From Bryobacterales bacterium (GTDB taxonomy: Bacteria; Acidobacteriota; Terriglobia; Bryobacterales; Bryobacteraceae), in contig JAEUQE010000169.1 in NCBI GenBank assembly GCA_016789785.1, positions 1 through 20,686 on the forward strand: a DNA stretch of 20,686 bases, read 5' to 3'. The stretch's first letter is position 1. Every line of letters begins with the position of its first letter. Under the pieces are notes generated by a model that made no database searches, had not been told where the DNA came from, and saw only the letters and a program-made list of their open reading frames with translations. This document shows, piece after piece, positions 15,431-20,686 of this stretch. Both the position numbers and the translations under genes were made by a program.

Positions 15431-17640
15431 ACATGAAACTGACTTGGATGATCCTCTGCCCGCTGGCGCTGTTCGGCCAAGCCTCCAGCCCCGTGCTCCA
15501 GTACGATGCTTCGATCGAGCCCGTCCGTTTCGCCGCCACCGAAATTCGCCGGGCCTTTGCCAGCCGTAGCGAGCAATTGGTGGAGCGCCCACTGTCCGCG
15601 GCCGCTACGGGTGCCCGCCGCATGGTGATCTCAGTGACTGCCGGTTCCGGCGCATGGCAGTCCTACTCGATTCGCCGCCAGGTGGAAGGCAACCGGACCA
15701 CGTGGCAAGTTACTGCGCCCGATGCCGCCGGCGCCATGTACGGTGGACTCGACCTCGCCGAAGCCGTGCGCCTCGGCACCCTTGACCAACTCGTGGACGT
15801 CACCAAATCCCCGCACATGGAGCGCCGCGGCATCAAGTTCAACGCACCGCTGGATCTGCGCACGCCCAGTTACTCCGATAACTCCACCGCCGCACAGGCC
15901 AACATCCCCGAAATGTGGAGCATGGATTTCTGGCGCGAATTCCTCGATAACATGGCGCGCAACCGCTACAACGTCCTCTCGCTTTGGAACCTGCACCCGT
16001 TCCCGTCCCTGGTCCGCGTACCCGAGTATCCCGACGTGGCATTGAACGACGTGCTGCGGACCCGTGTCCCCCTCGACGACACCTACACCATGAGCGGCAG
16101 CGACATGTTCCGCCCCATGCTGATGGAGCGCGTCGAAGTGGTGCGTCGCATGTCCATCGACGGCAAGATCGCCTTCTGGCGCGAAGTGATGCGCTACGCC
16201 CATCAGCGCGGCATCGAGGTCTATTGGATCACCTGGAACATCTTCACCTTCGGAGCCACGGGGAAGTACGGGATCACGCCCGAACAGGACAACGAGAAAA
16301 CGGTCGCCTACTTCCGCGCCTCCGTGCGTGAACTGGTGCTGACTTACCCCGACCTCGACGGCATCGGCATCACCGCCGGCGAGCAGATGGAGCGGGATGC
16401 AAAGGGCAAGGAGCAGTGGTTGTGGCGGACCTACGGCCAGGGCATCATGGACGCGAAGAAACTCGCTCCGGAACGCAAAGTTCGCCTCATTCACCGCTTC
16501 CACATGACGGGCCTTGAAGAGATCACCGAGGCATTCAAGGACTACACCGAACCGATGGACCTCAGCTTCAAGTACTCGATCGCGCACATGTACTCGAGCC
16601 CCAAGCCGCCGTTCATCGAAGCCGCACTCCCATTCCTCAATCCACAGCGCCGCACGTGGCTTACCGTGCGCGATGACGACATTTACAGCTTCCGTTGGGC
16701 CGATAGCACTTACGCGCGGGAGTATATCCGCAACATGCCCGGCAAGGACAAAGTGGCCGGCTTCTACATGGGACCCGACGGTTACAACTGGGGCCGCGAG
16801 GCGATGAGCGTCGCGCCACAAAGCCCCGCCCAACAGGTGATGGCGAAGAAGTGGTTCTCGTTCCTGCTTTGGGGCCGGCTGACGTTCGATCCGTCGCTCC
16901 CGGAAGAGCAGCTTGATCGGATCATGGCGCACCGTTTCCCGGAGGTGCCCGTGGCACGGCTCAAAGAAGGTTGGGCTGCCGCCTCGCGTGTGTTCCCCGA
17001 AATCACAAAGTTCTTCTGGGGAGACATTGACCTCCGCTGGCTGCCTGAAGCGTGTCTGAGTCATCCGCGATTTCACAAGGGCTTTTACACCGTCCAGCAC
17101 TTTGTCGAAGGCGGCACCATGCCCGCCAGTGGGATCCTGAACATCGTCGAGTGGCGCCAGAAGTTCCTTGCCTCGGCGCCGATGGATGGCATTACGCCAC
17201 TCGAGGTTGCCGACAAGCTTGCCGCCCACGCGTCCACCGCTCTCGCCACGGCGCGCGACCTCATGTCACGTGTTGCCGGCAATGACGAATTGAAAGCCAC
17301 GCTCCACGACATCACCGCCATGGCGCACCTCGGCAATTACTACGCGGAGAAAATTCGCGGCGCGGCGCAACTCGCGCTCTTCGACAAGACCGGCAAGCCC
17401 GACCAGAGGGAAGCCGCGGTGCGCCACCTTCTGTTCGCCGTCGACCACTGGAAGCGCTATGCCTCCGCTTACACGCTTCAATACCGCCAGCCGCTGCTCT
17501 ATAATCGAGTGGGGACGGTGGATCTGCCCGCCTTTGTCGCGAAGACCGAACAGGATGTCGCCATTGCCAGGCTCTGGGTGCCCGGCACCGTGCCTGACAA
17601 ACAACCGGTCCGGCCAGCCGACCGGCCTTTTCGGAAGTAG
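15427..17640 (+). CDS. Secreted glycoside-hydrolase-like protein (alpha-glucuronidase / GH20-type N-terminal domain)
   Basis: 737 aa from ATG 15427, or 735 aa from ATG 15433, which has AAAGGA at better spacing. The signal peptide is KLTWMILCPLALFGQA. Residues about 20-125 resemble the alpha/beta N-terminal domain of GH20/GH67 enzymes (FAATEIRRAF; APDAAGAMYGGLDLAEAV, about 98-115). A TIM-barrel-like region follows (MERRGIKFN; MARNRYNVLSLWNLHPF; RGIEVYWITWNIFTFG; DLDGIGITAGEQMERD near 315-325, where Glu in AGEQ is a candidate catalytic residue). The C-terminal 200 residues are helical. It is translationally coupled to the upstream hydrolase gene. The activity is unassigned; an enzyme acting on uronic-acid-containing or other hemicellulosic glycans is a guess from the N-terminal domain. 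Confidence 0.7.
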   Translation: MNMKLTWMILCPLALFGQASSPVLQYDASIEPVRFAATEIRRAFASRSEQLVERPLSAAATGARRMVISVTAGSGAWQSYSIRRQVEGNRTTWQVTAPDAAGAMYGGLDLAEAVRLGTLDQLVDVTKSPHMERRGIKFNAPLDLRTPSYSDNSTAAQANIPEMWSMDFWREFLDNMARNRYNVLSLWNLHPFPSLVRVPEYPDVALNDVLRTRVPLDDTYTMSGSDMFRPMLMERVEVVRRMSIDGKIAFWREVMRYAHQRGIEVYWITWNIFTFGATGKYGITPEQDNEKTVAYFRASVRELVLTYPDLDGIGITAGEQMERDAKGKEQWLWRTYGQGIMDAKKLAPERKVRLIHRFHMTGLEEITEAFKDYTEPMDLSFKYSIAHMYSSPKPPFIEAALPFLNPQRRTWLTVRDDDIYSFRWADSTYAREYIRNMPGKDKVAGFYMGPDGYNWGREAMSVAPQSPAQQVMAKKWFSFLLWGRLTFDPSLPEEQLDRIMAHRFPEVPVARLKEGWAAASRVFPEITKFFWGDIDLRWLPEACLSHPRFHKGFYTVQHFVEGGTMPASGILNIVEWRQKFLASAPMDGITPLEVADKLAAHASTALATARDLMSRVAGNDELKATLHDITAMAHLGNYYAEKIRGAAQLALFDKTGKPDQREAAVRHLLFAVDHWKRYASAYTLQYRQPLLYNRVGTVDLPAFVAKTEQDVAIARLWVPGTVPDKQPVRPADRPFRK
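17605..17631 (+). terminator. Terminator-like hairpin at the 3' end of the second hydrolase gene
   Basis: CCGGTC (17605-17610) pairs with GACCGG (17620-17625) across a 9-nt loop, followed by CCTTTTC. It lies inside the last codons, ahead of the regulator gene, so it could reduce read-through into it. The T-run is only four long, so this is a weak call. Confidence 0.25.
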
Positions 17641-17649
17641 GAGTCCTTC

Positions 17650-18375
17650 TTGGCCGTCTCCAAAACCAGACTGAGCGTTGAGTCGATTGACCGCGCCGCC
17701 ACCTGGACCGCCGTCACCTTTGAACGGCTGGTGAAGCTGATTCTCAGCGGCCAGTGGCCGGAAGGCGCACGCATCCCGCCCGAACGCGAGTTATGCCTGC
17801 AACTCGGAATCGCCCGCGCGTCTCTGCGCGAGGCGGTGAAGGCTCTGGAACTGATCGGCGTCCTGGAAAGCCGCGTGGGCGATGGCACTTTCATCTGTCC
17901 CCGTAGCGAGTTCCTCTCGCGCCCGCTGCTCTGGGCCATCACCGGAACCGACCTGAACGAATTGCGCGACATCATTGAGGCCCGGCGGCTGATTGAAGAG
18001 GATATCGCCAGCTTGGCCGCCGAACGGGCCAATCAGGAAGAACTCCAGAAGATCGCCGCCGCGGTGGAGGATCTGCGTGCCGCGCTGCCCGACCCCGAAG
18101 CCTGCCTCGCCGCAGATCTCCGGTTTCACCTGGCCATTGCCGAGGCCGCCCACAATCAGATTCTGTTGAACAGTGTCCAGTTACTCCGGAACCTCATGAA
18201 GCAGTGGATCCTCTTGAAGCTCCAGATTCCGGGGACGGCCGTGCGGGTGTTGGAACAACACGAAGTGATCTACTCCGCCATCCGCATGCGCGACGCCTCG
18301 CTCGCCCGCGAAGCCATGTCGAAGCACCTCAGCACGATGGGTAAGTTGCTGATCGAAGCGGTTCACCATCACTGA
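17650..18375 (+). CDS. FadR-subfamily GntR transcriptional regulator (FCD ligand domain)
   Basis: 241 aa from TTG 17650, supported by AGGAG about seven bases upstream. Winged helix-turn-helix at residues about 22-83 (IPPERELCLQLGIARASLRE is the HTH; the wing ends GDGTFI). The FCD all-helical ligand domain covers about 103-235. It keeps the metal-ligand set D156, H160, H204 and H226 (ADLRFH; EQHEVI; SKHLST), so it probably binds a metal with a carboxylate or sugar-acid ligand, as known FCD regulators do. The gene follows the two hydrolases with a 9-nt gap, so it is most likely an autoregulated repressor of this operon that responds to a breakdown product, plausibly a sugar acid. The rare TTG start may keep its level low. 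Confidence 0.9.
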   Translation: MAVSKTRLSVESIDRAATWTAVTFERLVKLILSGQWPEGARIPPERELCLQLGIARASLREAVKALELIGVLESRVGDGTFICPRSEFLSRPLLWAITGTDLNELRDIIEARRLIEEDIASLAAERANQEELQKIAAAVEDLRAALPDPEACLAADLRFHLAIAEAAHNQILLNSVQLLRNLMKQWILLKLQIPGTAVRVLEQHEVIYSAIRMRDASLAREAMSKHLSTMGKLLIEAVHHH

Positions 18376-18450
18376 GTACACCGTTTCAGAAATGCGGTCT
18401 CGTATTTGATGAGCGCATAAGGCTCACTCGCCCCTCAGCCAGGTGTCATA

Positions 18451-18739
18451 TCAGTCGAGCTTTGGTGGGGTCCAATCATTAATCTCGATTCCGAACTCAA
18501 GCGATGCTTGTTGTTGCGCAGCGGATACCGATGAATGCCAAGTGTCCGTCAGTTCCAGGCCTTGCGCGTCCAAGTGAAGCAAATAGTAGTAGTTCCCCGC
18601 CTCAGCAATTCGCAACGTGCGGGGGATCTCAGCAATCTCACCGCGTGTGAGATGAGTGGTGAATCCAGTTGCGCTGTGACGTTCGGGATCTAACTAATGT
18701 CGCATCGAGGATCAGCTCGAACGAGTCGTTTGTGCTCAT
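18451..18739 (-). pseudogene. Small hypothetical gene broken by one extra base
   Basis: The ATG at 18739 opens MSTNDSFELILDATLV. After one extra base near 18691 (T on the plus strand, A on the gene strand), the sense continues in another frame as DPERHSATGFTTHLTRGEIA, EIPRTLRIAEAGNYYYLLHL, DAQGLELTDTWHSSVSAAQQ and EFGIEINDWTPPKLD, ending at TGA 18451-18453. The length of 289 nt is 96 codons plus one base. Without that base it would encode about 95 aa. The continuous, protein-like text over the shift supports a real gene. The family is not recognised and has no signal or membrane segment. It lies beside a scrambled toxin gene and a truncated RHS gene, so decay fits the area. A sequencing error is the alternative. 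Confidence 0.7.
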
Positions 18740-18770
18740 GGATAGATACAACCCTTTGTATTTTCAATTA

Positions 18771-18820
18771 CCCGGGACTTCTTGTCGTGATGCGGGACGC
18801 GACCATGAGCACGTCCCGGG
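18771..18820. repeat. 8-bp inverted repeat bounding the toxin C-terminal fragment
   Basis: CCCGGGAC (18771-18778) and its exact complement GTCCCGGG (18813-18820) flank the piece that encodes the DUF5615-like C-terminus. A third near copy, GTCCGGGGAC (18998-19007), lies at the end of the N-terminal fragment. Confidence 0.6.
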
Positions 18821-18976
18821 AGGGCCGCCTGCTGATCACAACCGAAAAGGGCTTCACGGAGTATCGGTCGGTCCACCATTGCGGCATCTTCATCGTGCGC
18901 CTGCGTCAGCCCAACCGCCTATGAGGCGGTGATGCATGGAATTGAGCGGTTCGGCGAGGCAGAGTGGCCTGCGCTC
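18772..18976 (+). pseudogene. DUF5615-like (PIN-fold) toxin: C-terminal and middle fragments on the plus strand, permuted
   Basis: Positions 18772-18819 read PGLLVVMRDATMSTSR, like the C-terminus of DUF5615 toxins. In the same frame, 18820-18921 reads EGRLLITTEKGFTEYRSVHH then CGIFIVRLRQPNRL, the middle of the same family. A TGA follows. In a shifted frame from 18920 the sense continues as YEAVMHGIERFGEAEWPAL, implying loss of about 8 nt. So the C-terminal piece precedes the middle piece, the reverse of the normal order. The N-terminal piece is on the other strand at 18995-19150. An ORF of 75 codons (18697-18924) could still express the permuted fusion. The family assignment is from memory of the conserved ITTDKGF and IVRLRQPNR motifs. 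Confidence 0.75.
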
Positions 18977-18994
18977 GGGCGGTCCTGTCGAGCG

Positions 18995-19150
18995 TTAGTC
19001 CGGGGACGATCTACGAACGGCCACCTCCCAGACGCCCGCGTCCGCCAGACCCTCGTCATCGGTCCCGCGGAGATCCTTGACGTCGTGGCCAAGTTCGCGC
19101 AGGTGATCCACAGTCATGCGCGGGATGTTCTCGTCGACGAGAATGCGCAT
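18995..19150 (-). pseudogene. DUF5615-like toxin: N-terminal fragment
   Basis: The ATG at 19150 lies three bases after the antitoxin stop (TGAGGGATG). It reads MRILVDENIPRMTVDHLREL then GHDVKDLRGTDDEGLADAGV and WEVAVRR. This is the acidic N-terminal strand and helix of the PIN-like DUF5615 fold, with D6 and E7 the usual first acidic residues. Homology ends near 19010. Five foreign codons and a TAA follow, for 51 aa in total, against about 115 aa for the family. The missing middle (ITTEKGF...) and C-terminus are on the opposite strand at 18772-18976. The piece lacks the later acidic residues, so RNase activity is not expected. The position just after the antitoxin gene is the normal one. Confidence 0.75.
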
Positions 19151-19153
19151 CCC

Positions 19154-19387
19154 TCAGCCGCCCAGAGCCGGCAGCGGCGTCACTTGCTCCTCGGCCAGTT
19201 CGGCCGCATAGTCGAGGCAGGCCATGATGTCCGCGCGGTCGAGCGATGGATACTCAGCCAGCAGGTCTTCCACGGTGTCGCCATTGGCCAACATGCGGAC
19301 AATCTGGTGGACCGGAATCCGTGTGCCCTTCACGCAAGCCTGCCCGTGGCAGATGGCCGGGTCGATGGAAATCCTCTCGAATGGCAC
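19154..19387 (-). CDS. DUF433-family antitoxin
   Basis: 77 aa from GTG 19387, which has a perfect GGAGG eight bases upstream; an in-frame GTG at 19402 lies inside that ribosome site region. The sequence FERISIDPAICHGQACVKGT then RIPVHQIVRMLANGDTVEDL and YPSLDRADIMACLDYAAE is the classic DUF433 helix-turn-helix pattern (G-x-P-C/A-x-x-G-T-R-I-P-V; L-x-x-Y-P-x-L-x-x-x-x-I). DUF433 proteins are antitoxins that bind a downstream PIN-like DUF5615 toxin and their own promoter. The toxin gene follows three bases later but is broken after about 47 codons, so this is an orphan antitoxin. It may still repress its promoter or neutralise related toxins elsewhere. Confidence 0.9.
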   Translation of the reverse strand: MPFERISIDPAICHGQACVKGTRIPVHQIVRMLANGDTVEDLLAEYPSLDRADIMACLDYAAELAEEQVTPLPALGG

Positions 19388-19406
19388 CTTCGTGTCCTCC
19401 ACCCCC

Positions 19407-19412
19407 AGTTTA
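19407..19412 (-). promoter_or_regulatory. Putative -10 element of the antitoxin gene
   Basis: TAAACT on the minus strand lies 19 nt before the GTG at 19387, leaving a very short leader that holds GGAGG. No -35 box is clear. Confidence 0.3.
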
Positions 19413-19497
19413 CTCCGGACCGGCTTCCGCGGACGCCCCGGCGCCGCGCACGACCCCGTATGGCGTCACTCAGCCATCCGCATAGGTTGGCATTCGC

Positions 19498-20686
19498 TCA
19501 ACTGAGTATGGAAGTCAACGAAGTGAACGTCCCCGCCACCGCCGTCGGAAACCCCGACGCATCGTAAGTATGCCCCACCACACGGTTATTCCCATCCACC
19601 GCCACCGACATCGACGGCGCCGTTCCTTTCGTCACCGTCTGCGACACTTTGTTTCCAAATCCATCGTAGCCAAACGACAAGCCCCACTCCGGCCCCGTCG
19701 TCGACGCCGCGCTCAACCTCGACAGCGCATCATAGGTGTAAGTCACCTCCTCGCCCGAGATCCAGTTCTTCATCTGCGTTATCTGCCCGTTGTTCTGCGT
19801 CCCCGAGTAGCGGTACTCCACATCCATCTGACCCGCCACCGTAATCCGCGTCAACTGGTTCCGGAAGTTGTACTGCCGCGTCTCCACCAGCCCACTGTGC
19901 GTCATCGCCGTGATCTGGTCCGCCGGATTGTAAGTCACTCCGGAAACGCCAACCGTCCCCGTCATCGTCGATGGCCGGCCCAGCGTATCGTACCCGTAGT
20001 TGTAGTCAATCACCGACCCATGCTTCAACGACGTCATGCGGCCTTCGTTATCGAACGTGTAATCCACGTTGAACGCAGCCAGCAGCCCGCCGCCGTCCGT
20101 GAGCGAAACCGTCTTCTGCGTCTGATTCCCGCTTGCGGTATAAGTGTACTCCTCTTTGAACTGCACCGGGACAGGGCACGTGGCACTTCCGCTCCCGTAA
20201 GTCACTCTCCACAGCCGCCCCATCGCGTTCCTGCTGGCGTTGTCATACTCGAAACTCCGGCCTTCGCAGATCTGGTCCGTGTTGATCGCACCAAGCCTGC
20301 CCAGCGAATCCCAACCGTAATTCACCTGCTTGCCATTGGCCAGCGTCTTCCGCCGCAGTGTCCCATCGTCGTTGTACTGATACGTCGTCGTGCCCGACTC
20401 CGGATGCGTCTCCCACATCAGCCGCAACGACCCCAGGTCAAAAGCGAACGTCCGCGTCTGCGTCACCGACCCGCGCGTCATACTCACTCCGATGAGCTGG
20501 TCGATTTGATTGTAGGTGTACGTCGTCTCCCAGTTCGCGCCACCAGCAGGGTTCGGCTCGGTCGTCTTCACAACGTTCCCAAACACATCCGTTTCTTGCT
20601 TCTTCCACTTCCCGGCTGGATCGGTCACCGTCACGGCGCTACCTTCATACACATAGCTTGTCGTGCCGCTCCCGTTGGGAAGTGAA
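19498..20686 (-). CDS. RHS/YD-repeat protein, 5' end outside window and C-terminus missing
   Basis: 395 codons are visible; the frame is open to the right edge, so the start is outside. It is built of YD repeats: YTYNQIDQLIGV, YQYNDDGTLRRKTLANGKQV, YGWDSLGRLGAI, YTFDNEGRMTSL, YGYDTLGRPSTM, YTYDALSRLSAAS and GYDGFGNKVSQTV. These form the beta-cage shell of RHS and teneurin-like proteins. The protein ends abruptly in the middle of a repeat (HTYDASGFPTAVAG, then FTSLTSILS and stop). It lacks the conserved hyperconserved core (DPxGR...GLRYY...GRF) and any C-terminal toxin tip, so it is 3'-truncated. No RHS-like reading is found in other frames just past the stop. The sequence beyond holds a TA pair and gene fragments, as is common where RHS loci have lost their tips. 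Confidence 0.85.
   Translation of the reverse strand, partial: SLPNGSGTTSYVYEGSAVTVTDPAGKWKKQETDVFGNVVKTTEPNPAGGANWETTYTYNQIDQLIGVSMTRGSVTQTRTFAFDLGSLRLMWETHPESGTTTYQYNDDGTLRRKTLANGKQVNYGWDSLGRLGAINTDQICEGRSFEYDNASRNAMGRLWRVTYGSGSATCPVPVQFKEEYTYTASGNQTQKTVSLTDGGGLLAAFNVDYTFDNEGRMTSLKHGSVIDYNYGYDTLGRPSTMTGTVGVSGVTYNPADQITAMTHSGLVETRQYNFRNQLTRITVAGQMDVEYRYSGTQNNGQITQMKNWISGEEVTYTYDALSRLSAASTTGPEWGLSFGYDGFGNKVSQTVTKGTAPSMSVAVDGNNRVVGHTYDASGFPTAVAGTFTSLTSILS

Noticed and set aside
15631..17229. 532-codon open frame antisense to the second hydrolase gene
   Set aside because: Shadow of the sense codon bias; very rich in His, Val and Glu with no ribosome site.
19570..20685. 371-codon plus-strand frame rich in Arg and His
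   Set aside because: Antisense shadow of YD repeats; the minus strand reads clear RHS repeats.
1..20686. CRISPR arrays, tRNA or rRNA genes, complete insertion sequences
   Set aside because: I saw no regularly spaced repeats, no tRNA-like cloverleaf sequence, no rRNA and no transposase gene.

Overview
The window looks like a chromosome segment from a high-GC acidobacterium of the Solibacter/Bryobacter type. This is inferred from gene content: an Oar-like TonB-dependent receptor with an N-terminal carboxypeptidase-regulatory domain, a Tat-exported sulfatase, secreted PA14/NPCBM/FN3 proteins, RHS protein, small toxin-antitoxin genes and carbohydrate hydrolases. No marker gene (rRNA, ribosomal protein) is present, so the assignment is not proven.

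Left part (1-5270). A large secreted modular protein (signal peptide, PA14, two NPCBM domains, at least three FN3 repeats) runs leftwards off the window from a GTG start at 2211, with a readable promoter. A small cupin gene points right (2610-2960). It converges on a 70-aa helix-turn-helix-like protein (2973-3185, minus). Then come three minus-strand genes: a membrane cytochrome b (4617-5270), a Tat-exported sulfite-oxidase-fold molybdoenzyme overlapping it by 4 nt (3892-4620), and a proline-rich protein of unknown role (3322-3843).

Centre (5271-13249). A divergent TonB receptor gene (5419-8586) is followed by a methyltransferase that appears to lack its N-terminus (8680-9204) and a convergent second methyltransferase with an extra C-terminal domain (9310-10386, minus). 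A 47-bp imperfect direct repeat brackets this pair. Next is a Tat-exported arylsulfatase (10692-12332, minus). Six bases upstream of it lies a disrupted open frame that I do not recognise (12339-12892), then about 350 bp without a clear gene.

Right part (13250-18375). A compact three-gene plus-strand operon encodes two putative secreted or exported glycoside-hydrolase-like proteins and an FCD-type GntR regulator. The genes overlap by 4 nt and are then separated by 9 nt, suggesting a regulated carbohydrate-degradation unit.

Far right (18376-20686) is a gene graveyard at the 3' end of a truncated RHS-repeat gene. It contains an intact DUF433-type antitoxin gene, its DUF5615-type toxin gene cut into three pieces lying on both strands in scrambled order, and a small gene broken by one extra base. 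The three toxin pieces meet at near-identical GTCC(C/G)GGGAC-like sequences. This is the most unusual structure in the window. Decay by rearrangement is the simplest reading. A programmed DNA-inversion system is possible but not shown.
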